From Halorubrum salinarum (GTDB lineage Archaea > Halobacteriota > Halobacteria > Halobacteriales > Haloferacaceae): a DNA stretch of 64,000 nt. Both the position numbers and the translations under genes were made by a program. The DNA lies in assembly GCF_013267195.1 (NCBI RefSeq), contig NZ_CP053941.1, forward strand, positions 1,116,001 to 1,180,000, read 5' to 3'. The notes below the pieces were generated by a model that made no database searches, was not told the DNA's origin, and saw only the letters and a program-made list of their open reading frames with translations. Shown piece after piece: positions 32,707 to 40,920 of this stretch. The stretch's first letter is position 1; every line of letters starts with the position of its first letter.

Positions 32707-35071
32707 GCACACCCGGACGCTGGACTTCAAGATCGCGTTCGCCATCGGCCTGGGGACGATGATCGCCGCCGGCATCTTCTCGCTCTCCGGCACCGCCGTC
32801 GCGGCGATCGGCTCCAGCGCCGTCATCGCGTTCGTCATCGCGGCCGTCATCGCCGGGATCACCGCCGCCGGGTACTCGGAGTTCGCCTCGATCTACTCCG
32901 AGAACGGCGGAGGGTACCTGTTCTCCTCGCGGACTTTCGAGAACGACGCGCTCGTCTACGCCATCGGCGCGATGCTCTTCCTCGGCTACACCGGGACGAC
33001 GGCGTTCTACCTCGCGACGATGGACGAGTGGTTCTTCAGGTTCGTGCTCCCGGAGGCGTTCCACGTCCTCCCGCACGGGACGACGGGGGTGCTCGCCGCG
33101 CTGCTCCTCGGGACGCTGAACGCCCGGGGGACCGAGGAGAGCGGGATGTTCCAGCTGTTCGTGACGGGGGCGAAGGTGGCCGTCCTGCTGGCGTTCATCG
33201 GCGGCGCGTTCTCGTTCCGCGGCCCGTCGACGGCGGTCGGCACCTTCGCGACGAACTTTTCGGCGGACGTAGTGGGGATCGTGTCGATCGCCGCGCTGGC
33301 GTTCATCACGTTCTTCGGGTTCTCCGCCATCGCCGCCAGCGCCGGCGAGATCATCGAGCCGAAGCGGACCGTCCCGCGCGCCATCGCCGCGTCGATCATC
33401 ACCGTCACCGTCCTGTACGCGCTGGTGATCGTCGCGATGGTCAACTCGCCGGTCCCCGCGGAGGTCATCGCCCGCGAGGGCGAGACCGCGATGGGCGAGG
33501 TCGCCGCCGGCTTCCTCGGCCCCATCGGGCGGTCGCTCATCGTCGCCGGCGCCATCTTCAGCATGGTCAGCGCGTCGAACGCCTCGATACTCGCCGCCAG
33601 CGGGATCGGCTCGCTGATGGGCCGCCAGGGGCAGGCCCCCCGACCCTTCTCGCGGATTCACCCGGAGTACAACACCCCGTTCTGGAGCATCGCCACCGCG
33701 ACCGGCACCATCGTCTTCCTGATCGTCACGTTCATCATGCTGTTCCCGTCGGAGGGCGGCGTCCTCCCGTTCCAGATCAGCGTCCCCCTGCCCGTGGTCG
33801 GCTCCCTCGCGATCACGGAGCTGGGACTGACGACGCTGACCGGGTTCGCGACGCTGAACCTCCTGTTGCCGCTCTCGATCGTCAACCTCGCGCTCATCTA
33901 CTCGCGGCGGCGCTACCCGGACATCGAGCGCGGGTTCCGAGTGCCCGGGGTCCCCCTCGTCCCGATCGTCGGCGTCCTCGCGAACCTCGGGCTGATCTAC
34001 AACCTCCCGCTGAAGGGCGTCCTCGTCGGCGTCGTCCTCGTCGGGGCGCTGCTGGTCGCGTACCTGTCGTGGGGCGGGGCGCCGGCCGTCGACGAGCTGT
34101 TCGAGAAGGTGGTCGAGCCGGAGCCGGCCGCCGCCGAAGAGACGGGCGGCGGCGCGGACGCCGAGGCGAGCGACGAGGACCGGTACCGGGTGCTCGTCGC
34201 GGTCGCCCGCCCGGACAGGGCCGCGCGGTACATCAGGCTCGCCGACACCCTGGGGAAGCTCCAGCACGACACGCCCCACATCCACGTGCTGAACGTCACG
34301 CAGATCCCGGAGCAGACGCCGTCGGAGGTCGTCCGGGAGACCGCGGAGAGCCGCGTGACCCGGATCCAGGAGCTGCTGGCGGGAGAGGACCTCGACGCGG
34401 ACTACACGGTCGAGGGCCACATCTGTCAGGACGTGGCGTTCGACATCCTCCAGACCGCCCGCGAGGGCGACGCCGACCAGATCCTCATGGGGTATCCCGA
34501 GGAGCACACCGACGTGGCCGAGACGATCGAGTACAAGGCGCCCTGCGGCGTGATGTTCGTGCGGGGGTTCACCGACGAGACGGACACCTCGGTCGTCAAC
34601 GTCGGCGCGGGCGGCGGCCCGCACCACAAGGCGCTGCTGCCGATGGTCGAGCAGCTCGGGCGCGACGGCGCGGAACTCCACGTGGTCAGCGTCAATCCCA
34701 ACGGCGGCGGCGGCCGCGCGGAGTCGGCGGACGCGACCGTCGACGGCCTCTCCGACGCCCCGGAGGTACAGATCCACAACGTCCAGGCGGCGACCGTCGC
34801 GGAGGGGTTAGTCGAGACGGCCGCCGCGAACGGCGGGATACTCGTGATCGGCGCGACCCGGACCCGCAGGCTCAGGCGCTGGGTGTTCGGGAGCACGCCC
34901 GACCGCGTGATCGACCTCGCGGACGGGGCGGGCGTCCCGGTCATCGTCTACGCCGGCGACCGCGGCGTCCAGGGGCCGATCGAGGACTACCTCTACCCCG
35001 TCTACCGCTCGCTGACCGGTCGACAGCGGACCGAGGCGCCCGCCGACGGGACGTCGACCGAGGGCAACTGA
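32699..35071 (+). CDS. APC-family amino acid permease with two universal stress (USP) domains
   Basis: A 790-residue protein. Residues 1-465 form the APC transporter core with about 12 transmembrane helices; the first helix has the conserved GLGTMIAAGIFSLSG. After an acidic linker (about 465-500) come two USP-like domains (about 500-620 and 640-760); the second has an ATP-binding-type GATRTRRLRRWVFGS loop. USP domains likely sense ATP or stress and gate transport. The Lrp-RCK regulator at 35508 is a probable partner. Confidence 0.9.
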   Translation: MVEHTRTLDFKIAFAIGLGTMIAAGIFSLSGTAVAAIGSSAVIAFVIAAVIAGITAAGYSEFASIYSENGGGYLFSSRTFENDALVYAIGAMLFLGYTGTTAFYLATMDEWFFRFVLPEAFHVLPHGTTGVLAALLLGTLNARGTEESGMFQLFVTGAKVAVLLAFIGGAFSFRGPSTAVGTFATNFSADVVGIVSIAALAFITFFGFSAIAASAGEIIEPKRTVPRAIAASIITVTVLYALVIVAMVNSPVPAEVIAREGETAMGEVAAGFLGPIGRSLIVAGAIFSMVSASNASILAASGIGSLMGRQGQAPRPFSRIHPEYNTPFWSIATATGTIVFLIVTFIMLFPSEGGVLPFQISVPLPVVGSLAITELGLTTLTGFATLNLLLPLSIVNLALIYSRRRYPDIERGFRVPGVPLVPIVGVLANLGLIYNLPLKGVLVGVVLVGALLVAYLSWGGAPAVDELFEKVVEPEPAAAEETGGGADAEASDEDRYRVLVAVARPDRAARYIRLADTLGKLQHDTPHIHVLNVTQIPEQTPSEVVRETAESRVTRIQELLAGEDLDADYTVEGHICQDVAFDILQTAREGDADQILMGYPEEHTDVAETIEYKAPCGVMFVRGFTDETDTSVVNVGAGGGPHHKALLPMVEQLGRDGAELHVVSVNPNGGGGRAESADATVDGLSDAPEVQIHNVQAATVAEGLVETAAANGGILVIGATRTRRLRRWVFGSTPDRVIDLADGAGVPVIVYAGDRGVQGPIEDYLYPVYRSLTGRQRTEAPADGTSTEGN

Positions 35072-35108
35072 CCGCGTCGGCGCGGACCCTCCGGTGACGG
35101 GCAGGGAC

Positions 35109-35345
35109 TCACTGCCGCTTCTCGACGTGTTCCAGGACGGTCTCGCGGTCCGGAAGCTCCAGCGTGTGTTCCCGTTCCGCGCCGCACCGGGGGCAGGCGT
35201 GCGTGTACACGATGTCCGCCCCGTCGGCCTCGGCGTCCCACGCGCCGTCTTCGTCCTCGAACCCGCACGCCGGGCAGACGAGTTCCTCGTGGTCGTAGTG
35301 CTCCTTGAGCCGTTCGAACGGGGAGCGGCTGCGATCCGATGCCAT
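35109..35345 (-). CDS. Small zinc-finger protein, HVO_0649-like
   Basis: A 78-residue protein with two CxxC knuckles (CPAC and CPRC, about 25 residues apart) forming one zinc site, in the pattern of the haloarchaeal family I recall as HVO_0649. Soluble and acidic, of unknown role. Divergent from the Lrp regulator, sharing a 162-base promoter region that holds a 9-bp dyad. Confidence 0.75.
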   Translation of the reverse strand: MASDRSRSPFERLKEHYDHEELVCPACGFEDEDGAWDAEADGADIVYTHACPRCGAEREHTLELPDRETVLEHVEKRQ

Positions 35346-35409
35346 ACGCGACGCTCTGTTTTCGAACCACAAAAAATTACCCCGCGTTAGTGCGGTATGC
35401 GTATTTGAG

Positions 35410-35438
35410 TCGTTTCGAATCCGCGTTTCTCGAAACGA
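35410..35438. promoter_or_regulatory. 9-bp inverted repeat between zinc-finger and Lrp genes
   Basis: TCGTTTCGA at 35410-35418 and TCGAAACGA at 35430-35438 form a perfect dyad with an 11-base spacer, a geometry suited to an Lrp-type dimer. It lies 70 bases before the Lrp start and 65 before the divergent zinc-finger start. Confidence 0.5.
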
Positions 35439-35507
35439 TCCTCGGCCACGAGGCGCCGTCGTGTGAGGGGCAAAACGTCTTTGACCGGATAGCCAGTAGC
35501 TGGGGCC

Positions 35508-36275
35508 ATGACGTACCGCCCCGACGAGATCGACCGTCGGATCCTCTACTACTTGGGGATGAACGCGAGGGACACGTCCGCGCCGATGATCGCCGAGGAG
35601 GTGGACGTCACCCCCGCGACGGTCCGCAACCGCATCAACCGACTGGAGGAGCAGGGAGTCATCCGGGGGTACCACGCCGACATCGACTACGAGAACTCGA
35701 ACGGCAAGGTGACGACGCAGTTCACCTGTACGGCCCCCGTGAGCAAGCGGTCGGCGCTCGCCAACGAGGCGCTGTCGACCCCGGGAGTGATCCAGGTCCG
35801 AGAGCTCCTCGCCGGGCAGGAGAACCTCGTGGTCACCGCCGTCGGCGAGGACACGACGGACATCAACCGCATCGCGCAGCAGCTCTCGTCGGCCGGGGTG
35901 ACCATCGAGCGCGAGGACATCGTCCTCGACGAGACGTTCCAGCCGTACCACGAGTTCGCCCCGGAGGAGGACCGGGCCCCGTCGGCGGTGACCGACTTCC
36001 AGACCGTCGTCGGCGGCGGGGAGGTCGTGGAGTTCACCGTCTCGGAAAACAGCGACGTGGCCGGACTCTCGCTGGAGACCGCCAACCAGCGGGACCTGTT
36101 GTCAGACGAGGTGCTGGTCGTGGGGATCGAGCGGGACGGCGACCACATCGCGCCGAACGGCGACACGCGGATCAAGCCGGGCGACCTCGTCTCGGTGTTC
36201 TCGCCGGAGGCGCTCCCGGAGCGGCTCGTCGACGCCTTCGACGGCGACCCCCGGCCCGCGAACGAGCGGGCGTGA
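35508..36275 (+). CDS. Lrp/AsnC regulator fused to a TrkA-C (RCK-C) domain
   Basis: A 255-residue protein: N-terminal AsnC-type helix-turn-helix (about 6-60; EEVDVTPATVRNRINRLEEQ), an Lrp-type effector-binding domain (about 68-145) and a C-terminal RCK-C domain (about 170-240; EFTVSENSDVAGLSLET, IKPGDLVSVFSP). RCK-C domains bind small ligands in transport regulation. Placement beside the APC-USP permease suggests it controls that transporter. Confidence 0.85.
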   Translation: MTYRPDEIDRRILYYLGMNARDTSAPMIAEEVDVTPATVRNRINRLEEQGVIRGYHADIDYENSNGKVTTQFTCTAPVSKRSALANEALSTPGVIQVRELLAGQENLVVTAVGEDTTDINRIAQQLSSAGVTIEREDIVLDETFQPYHEFAPEEDRAPSAVTDFQTVVGGGEVVEFTVSENSDVAGLSLETANQRDLLSDEVLVVGIERDGDHIAPNGDTRIKPGDLVSVFSPEALPERLVDAFDGDPRPANERA

Positions 36276-36348
36276 TCGGCCGGGTCCGTCCCGTCGCCCC
36301 GGGGCGGCGGGCGAAGCCGCGACCGGCTCCGCAGCGCCCGACCGCTCT

Positions 36349-37284
36349 CTACTCGACTATCTCGTCGATGAGCTCCCGCGCGCTCCGCCGGACCGCCTCG
36401 TCGCTCTCGATCGACGGCTCCCACCCCAGGGCGGACAGCTTCTCGATCGACAGCCGCATCTTCGGCACGTCCCCGGTCCAGCCGCGGTCGCCGCCCGTGT
36501 AGCTGTACGCGGGGTCGACGCCCAGCTCCTCGCTGACGACGTCGGCGATCCGGGTCACCGAGGTGGTCGTCCGCGTCCCGAGGTTGTAGACGTTCAGGTC
36601 GTCGTCCGCGTGTTCGACGACGTGCTGGATCGCGTCGACGCACTCGGTGACGTGCATGTACGACTTCTCCTGACGGCCGTCGCCGAGGATCTCCAGTTCC
36701 GTCGGGTCGTCGTCGAGCTTCTGGATGAAGTCGGGGATCACGTTGCCGCGCTGGCGCGGGCCGACGATGTTCGCGAAGCGGAACACCCACGACCGGATCC
36801 CGTAGGAGTGCGCGAACGTCGAGATCAGCGCCTCGTCCGCGAGCTTCGCGGAGCCGTACATCGAGATCGGTTCGAGCGGGGCGTAGTCCTCGGGCGTCGG
36901 CCGCGGCGCCTCGCCGTACACGGTCGACGAGGAGGTGAACGCGAACCGGTCGACGCCGACCTCGCGCATCCGTTCCAAGACGTTGTACGTCATCGCGGTG
37001 TTCTCCTCGAACAGCGCGCGGTCGTCGTCGTAGTTCGTGTCGGTGTACGCCGCGAAGTGGAAGACCGCGTCGAGGTCGGCGGTGACCGCGCGGGCGACGG
37101 CGTCGGGATCGGTCACGTCCGCCTCGACGAACTCGGCGCCGTCGGGGACGCGGTCGCGAGTCCCCTTCGAGAGGTCGTCGGCGACGCGGACGGTCGCGCC
37201 GCGGTCGAGCAGGGCGGCCGCGAGGTGGCTCCCGACGAGCCCGGCGCCCCCGGTGACGAGGACGCGCGAATCGGCGAGGTTCAT
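36349..37284 (-). CDS. NAD-dependent nucleotide-sugar epimerase/dehydratase
   Basis: A 311-residue extended SDR of the GalE type. NAD loop GGAGLVGSHL (12-21), catalytic triad with TSSSTVYG and YGSAK (YxxxK), and a C-terminal substrate domain. Likely interconverts UDP- or dTDP-sugars for glycan synthesis, which would fit the glycosyltransferases at 52921-58934, though they are 16 kb away. The exact substrate is undetermined. Confidence 0.85.
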   Translation of the reverse strand: MNLADSRVLVTGGAGLVGSHLAAALLDRGATVRVADDLSKGTRDRVPDGAEFVEADVTDPDAVARAVTADLDAVFHFAAYTDTNYDDDRALFEENTAMTYNVLERMREVGVDRFAFTSSSTVYGEAPRPTPEDYAPLEPISMYGSAKLADEALISTFAHSYGIRSWVFRFANIVGPRQRGNVIPDFIQKLDDDPTELEILGDGRQEKSYMHVTECVDAIQHVVEHADDDLNVYNLGTRTTTSVTRIADVVSEELGVDPAYSYTGGDRGWTGDVPKMRLSIEKLSALGWEPSIESDEAVRRSARELIDEIVE

Positions 37285-37365
37285 ACGGGGTCGTCGGCGG
37301 TCGCGAATAAGTAGGTGTGGAATCGGAACGGAGGACGGGCAGGGCGGAGCGGGCGCGACGCGACC

Positions 37366-37806
37366 TTACAGGTTCTCGAACGCCTCGTCGACGAGCTCGC
37401 CCGTGGTGGCGACGATGTCCGCCATCTCGTCGTCGTCCGGCGCCATGCCCACGAGCCGAGCGATGCGCATGATGGAGACGTGGTAGACGCGCTGCGTGCC
37501 GGGCTCCTCCTCCCAGACGACGACGTTACAGGCCATCAGCGCGCCGAGCTTGTTGTCCGTCGCGTCGAGGGCGCGGTCGGCGACCTCGGGGTTGCACGCG
37601 CCCAGCACGTAGTAGGGGTCGCGACCCGCGTCGACCTTCTCGTTGAGCATCTCGGACGGCGAGAACTCGACTGGGACGCCGAAGCCGGCGTCGGTGAACA
37701 CGTCGCGGACGTGTTCGATCGCCTCCTCGTGGTCCATCTCGAGGGTGGTCTGTTGCTCGCCGATGTCGTCCGGGTCGATCTGGGTCGGGTCGATCGGAAG
37801 CGTCAT
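37366..37806 (-). CDS. DUF302-domain protein
   Basis: A 146-residue soluble protein of the DUF302 family (GFGVPVEFSPSEMLNEK, YYVLGACNPEVADRAL, GALMACNVVVWEE). Two cysteines (in GACNP and ACNVVV) match conserved family positions. DUF302 proteins accompany sulfur-oxidation genes in many prokaryotes. An operator-like GTCTTG-N11-CAAATAC covers its promoter, placing it in the same suspected regulon as the sulfur island. Confidence 0.88.
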   Translation of the reverse strand: MTLPIDPTQIDPDDIGEQQTTLEMDHEEAIEHVRDVFTDAGFGVPVEFSPSEMLNEKVDAGRDPYYVLGACNPEVADRALDATDNKLGALMACNVVVWEEEPGTQRVYHVSIMRIARLVGMAPDDDEMADIVATTGELVDEAFENL

Positions 37807-37815
37807 TCGTGTATC

Positions 37816-37839
37816 GTCTTGGGCCTACGTAACAAATAC
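37816..37839. promoter_or_regulatory. Candidate sulfur-regulon operator at the DUF302 promoter
   Basis: GTCTTG (37816-37821), 11 bases, CAAATAC (37833-37839). It keeps the TTG-N11-CAA core of the dyad at 43624. On the minus strand it covers the region from the TATA position to 10 bases before the DUF302 start. Confidence 0.5.
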
Positions 37840-37920
37840 CCTTTGGATAGCGACCCGAAAATTCGAGCGAAACGCCGACCGAACCGCGTCTGCGTCACCG
37901 CGGCCGATATAGTCTTGTGC

Positions 37921-37932
37921 TGTTCGGGAACA
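37921..37932. promoter_or_regulatory. Palindrome just upstream of the HTH regulator's TATA box
   Basis: TGTTC-GG-GAACA is a perfect palindrome ending next to the CTTTAACC TATA box (37934-37941) of the gene at 37969. A preceding GTCTTG (37912-37917) resembles a half-site of the sulfur operator, without a good right half. Possible autoregulatory site. Confidence 0.4.
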
Positions 37933-37968
37933 TCTTTAACCGCCTCCGCCACCCTACCGCCCGGTACG

Positions 37969-38385
37969 ATGACCGCGTCAGTGCGCGAGGACCTCGAACG
38001 CGACATGGAGTGGCCGGACGCCCTGGAGTGTATCCACGGGCTCAACGACCGAGACCAGACGGTCTTCCGGGCGCTCCAACAGGCGGACGAGTGGCTCACC
38101 GTCGACGACGTGGCGGACCGGCTCGGCTGCGAGCGGTCGACGGCGCACCGGTCGATATCGCGACTGGTCGAGTTCGACCTCGTCGTCCGGCGACAGGTGA
38201 ACTACGACCACGGCGGCTACTACTACGTGTACCGCCCGCAGGCGCCGGAGGCGATCGCCCGCGAGATGCGGCGGCTCCTCAACAGCTGGTACGCGACCGT
38301 CGGCCGGCTCGTTCAGGAGTTCGAGGACCGGTACGGTCGAGAGCCGGACGGGAGCGAGGACCGGCCGACGCCGCCCGACCCTTGA
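37969..38385 (+). CDS. Helix-turn-helix regulator, candidate sulfur-island regulator
   Basis: A 138-residue protein with a winged HTH in residues about 22-75 (LNDRDQTVFRALQQ, TVDDVADRLGC, ERSTAHRSISRLVEFD) and a helical C-terminus (EAIAREMRRLLNSWYATV) for dimerisation. Several aromatic residues follow the wing (YDHGGYYYVYRP). It sits at the head of the sulfur genes and is the only DNA-binding protein among them, hence the best candidate to bind GTATTG-N11-CAATAC. No cysteine that would sense persulfide stands out except Cys20 and Cys54. Confidence 0.75.
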   Translation: MTASVREDLERDMEWPDALECIHGLNDRDQTVFRALQQADEWLTVDDVADRLGCERSTAHRSISRLVEFDLVVRRQVNYDHGGYYYVYRPQAPEAIAREMRRLLNSWYATVGRLVQEFEDRYGREPDGSEDRPTPPDP

Positions 38386-38418
38386 GGCGTGAGCTGACGA
38401 ACCCCCGTCCGCCACACT

Positions 38419-38441
38419 ATATTGTGTGATATATACAAAAC
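38419..38441. promoter_or_regulatory. Candidate sulfur-regulon operator before the M20 peptidase
   Basis: ATATTG (38419-38424), 11 bases, CAAAAC (38436-38441), ending next to the TATA box CTAAACC of the leaderless gene at 38473. It aligns with the dyad at 43624 (minus strand) at 17 of 23 positions. It also overlaps a near-palindrome at 38413-38428. Confidence 0.55.
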
Positions 38442-38472
38442 AGCTAAACCGCCGGGGACCGAACGGGACGGT

Positions 38473-39756
38473 ATGGCCGAAGACACGGGCGCGTCGCGGC
38501 CGACGCCCGCCGGCGACGCTCCCGCCGAGTACGTGCGAGGCAACCGGGAGGGGCTGGTCTCGCTGGCCCTCGACCTGCTCGCCGTCGACACGTCGAACCC
38601 GCCCGGCGACACGCGGGAGGTCGTCGCCGCCGTCGAGCGGTTCCTCGACCCGCTCCCGGTCGAGGTCGAGCGGGTCGCCGTCGACCCGGCGAAGCCGAAC
38701 CTGCTCGTGCGGGTCCCCGGCGACGCCGACCGCACGCTGCTGTTCAACGGGCACCTCGACACGGTGCCGTTCGACGCCGACGCGTGGACGCGCGACCCGC
38801 TCGGCGAGCGCGCCGACGGCCGGGTCTACGGCCGGGGCGCGACCGACATGAAGGGCGCCGTGGCGTCGCTGCTGTTCGCGCTCCGGGCCTTCGCCGCGAC
38901 CGACACGGAGCCGCCCGTCGACCTCCTGTTCGCCCTCGTGAGCGACGAGGAGGTGGGCGGCGACGCCGGGCTGCCGGCGCTGCTCGACGCGGGAGCGCTC
39001 GACGCGGACGCGTGCGTGATCGGCGAGCCGACCTGCGAGGCGGGGCGTCACTCCGTCACGGTCGCCGACCGGGGCAGCATCTGGCTGACGCTCGAAGCGG
39101 CGGGCGAGGCGGCGCACGGCTCCCGCCCGGCCCTCGGCGTCAACGCCGTCGACCGGCTCTACGCCGCCGTAGAGCGGATCCGCGAGCGGTTCGGCGGCGA
39201 GCGGCTGGCGATCGACGCCGAGGTGGAGCCGATCGTCGAGGAGTCGGTCGCGTACTACGCCCCGTCGATGGGCGAGGCGGCCGCCCGGGAGCTGTTCCGG
39301 TACCCGTCGATCAACCTCGGCGTCTTCGAGGGCGGCGACGCGGTGAACGCCGTCCCGGGCTCCGCGCGCGCCGAGGTCGACGTGCGGCTCACCGCGGGCG
39401 TCCACACGCCCGACGTACTCGCCGGGATCCGGGAGTGCGTCGCCGGCTGTGAGGGGATCACGATCGCCGACGTCTCCTGGAGCGTCGGCACCGCCGAAGA
39501 CCCCGAGGGCCCGCTCGTCGAGGCCGTCGCGTCGACGGCCGCGGGCGTCACCGGGGACCGCGTCTTCAGGCGGAGCGCGACGGGCGGCGGCGACGCCAAG
39601 AAGCTCCGGAACGCCGGGATATCGACCGTCGAGTTCGCGCTCGGGACCGACACCGCCCACGCGCCCGACGAGCACGTCCCGGTCGACGCGCTCGTCGACA
39701 ACGCGGTCGTCTACGCCCGGCTCCCGGCGGCGTGGCGGGCCCGGATCGACGGGTAG
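38473..39756 (+). CDS. M20-family metallopeptidase/deacylase (ArgE/DapE type)
   Basis: A 427-residue di-zinc amidohydrolase. Metal motifs: FNGHLDTVPF, GRGATDMKGA, SDEEVGG and the C-terminal GTDTAHAPDEHV. Family members remove N-acyl groups or cleave dipeptides. Its place within the sulfur island and behind a shared operator-like site suggests a sulfur-containing substrate, for example releasing cysteine from a gamma-glutamyl or N-acyl conjugate; that is speculation. Start ATG 38473, leaderless. Confidence 0.88.
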   Translation: MAEDTGASRPTPAGDAPAEYVRGNREGLVSLALDLLAVDTSNPPGDTREVVAAVERFLDPLPVEVERVAVDPAKPNLLVRVPGDADRTLLFNGHLDTVPFDADAWTRDPLGERADGRVYGRGATDMKGAVASLLFALRAFAATDTEPPVDLLFALVSDEEVGGDAGLPALLDAGALDADACVIGEPTCEAGRHSVTVADRGSIWLTLEAAGEAAHGSRPALGVNAVDRLYAAVERIRERFGGERLAIDAEVEPIVEESVAYYAPSMGEAAARELFRYPSINLGVFEGGDAVNAVPGSARAEVDVRLTAGVHTPDVLAGIRECVAGCEGITIADVSWSVGTAEDPEGPLVEAVASTAAGVTGDRVFRRSATGGGDAKKLRNAGISTVEFALGTDTAHAPDEHVPVDALVDNAVVYARLPAAWRARIDG

Positions 39757-39832
39757 CCGCCGGCGGAGAGTGGGGTGACCGCCGACCTGTCGGTCCCGGA
39801 CCGCGTGAGAAAGACATAGATACTGGAATAGT

Positions 39833-39853
39833 GTACTTGTGGATATGAAGTAC
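39833..39853. promoter_or_regulatory. Dyad spanning a leaderless start codon
   Basis: GTACTT (39833-39838) and AAGTAC (39848-39853) form a perfect 6-bp inverted repeat with a 9-base spacer containing the ATG at 39845. It could be an operator over the transcription start, or a hairpin hiding the start codon. Confidence 0.4.
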
Positions 39854-39976
39854 AACACTGAGTCGACGAGGGGGCGGCTCCGCGGGGGCGGCGCGCTCGA
39901 CGCGCCGGCCGCCGGGGCCGACCGACCGCGACGCCCGCACCGCTCACCGGACGCCGACGCGGCGACCGCCCGCTGA
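39845..39976 (+). CDS. Small basic protein or leader, 43 aa
   Basis: ATG 39845 opens a 43-codon frame (MKYNTESTRGRLRGGG...), rich in Arg, Ala and Gly and ending 2 bases before the methyltransferase start. A CATAGATA TATA-like element about 28 bases upstream supports a leaderless transcript. No family recognised. It may be a real small protein or simply deliver ribosomes to the methyltransferase start. Confidence 0.4.
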   Translation: MKYNTESTRGRLRGGGALDAPAAGADRPRRPHRSPDADAATAR

Positions 39977-39978
39977 CG

Positions 39979-40572
39979 ATGGACCGGTTTCGGAACACCG
40001 GCCAGCCCGACTGGGACTGGTGGGGGAAGCTCTGGCCGACGCCGGGCGCGACGCTCCGGGAACTCGGGCTCGCGGCCGGGCGGTCCGTCGCCGAGGTCGG
40101 CTGCGGGAGCGGCTACTTCGCGCTCCCGGCCGCCCGGATCGCCGAGCCGGCGCCGGTGTACGCGGTCGACGTGGACGAGGCGCTGCTCGCCGAGCTGACC
40201 TCGCTCGCCGAGCGGCAGGCGGTCGGGAACGTCGTCCCGGTCCGCGGCGACGCCCGGAACCTGACCGAGCTCCTCCCGGAGCCGGTCGACGCGCTCGTCG
40301 TGGCGAACACCCTCCACGGCGTCGACGACCGGACCGGGTTCCTCGGGGAGGCGTTCGACGCGGTCGAGCCCGGCGGGAGCCTGATCGTCGTCAACTGGCG
40401 CGACCGCCCGCGCGAGGCGACGACCGTCGGGGGCGAGGCCCGCGGCCCGCCGACGGCGCTGCGGATGTCCCCCGAAGAGACCGAGGAGGCCGTCCGGCGA
40501 GCCGCGGCGTTCGAACTCGACCGGCGGGTCGACCTGCCGCCGTACCACTACGCGCTGGTGTTCGATCGGTAG
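39979..40572 (+). CDS. Class I SAM-dependent methyltransferase
   Basis: A 197-residue methyltransferase with motif I VAEVGCGSGYFALP (about 37-50), the acidic YAVDVDE after strand 2, and post-motif VVANTLHGV. Related small enzymes methylate thiols or metalloids, but the substrate cannot be assigned. The adjacent TusA gene makes a thiol role conceivable. Start ATG 39979, immediately after the small frame. Confidence 0.85.
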   Translation: MDRFRNTGQPDWDWWGKLWPTPGATLRELGLAAGRSVAEVGCGSGYFALPAARIAEPAPVYAVDVDEALLAELTSLAERQAVGNVVPVRGDARNLTELLPEPVDALVVANTLHGVDDRTGFLGEAFDAVEPGGSLIVVNWRDRPREATTVGGEARGPPTALRMSPEETEEAVRRAAAFELDRRVDLPPYHYALVFDR

Positions 40573-40611
40573 CCGCACGGCCGCGGCCGCCACCGGTCCG
40601 TGCCGAACAGC

Positions 40612-40635
40612 GTATTTTAGAATAATGGAATTTAC
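40612..40635. promoter_or_regulatory. Degenerate sulfur-regulon operator before tusA-sqr operon
   Basis: GTATTT (40612-40617), 11 bases, then AATTTAC (40629-40635). The left half fits the GTATTG consensus at five of six bases, the right half poorly. It sits 7 bases before the TATA-like TCTAATAG (40643-40650), the same place as the better sites relative to their TATA boxes. Confidence 0.3.
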
Positions 40636-40683
40636 GCACAAGTCTAATAGGCTGCCGCCGCAACCGTCGCGTGTGAGACAGCC

Positions 40684-40920
40684 ATGACCGACATCGAACC
40701 CGACGACACCGTCGACGCCAGAGGCGCAGCCTGCCCCGGTCCCCTGATGGACCTCATCGGCGCGATGCGGGGCGCCGAGCCCGGGGCCGTCGTCCGGCTC
40801 CTGAGCGACAACGAGCAGTCGCTCACCGACGTGCCCGAGTGGGCCGAGGAGGCCGGCAACGAGCTACTCGCCGTCGAGGAGCTCGACGACCACGCCGCGT
40901 TCTACGTGGAGAAGGCATGA
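40684..40920 (+). CDS. TusA-family sulfur carrier protein (first copy)
   Basis: A 78-residue two-layer sandwich protein with the persulfide-carrying CPGP motif at 17-20 (DARGAACPGPLM). It accepts sulfane sulfur and relays it to partner enzymes. Coupled by ATGA overlap to the flavoprotein at 40917, suggesting the two act on the same sulfur pool. Confidence 0.92.
   Translation: MTDIEPDDTVDARGAACPGPLMDLIGAMRGAEPGAVVRLLSDNEQSLTDVPEWAEEAGNELLAVEELDDHAAFYVEKA

Noticed and set aside
37912-37934. GTCTTG-N11-AACATC as a further sulfur operator before the HTH gene
   Set aside because: Only the left half resembles the consensus; the right half matches two of six bases.
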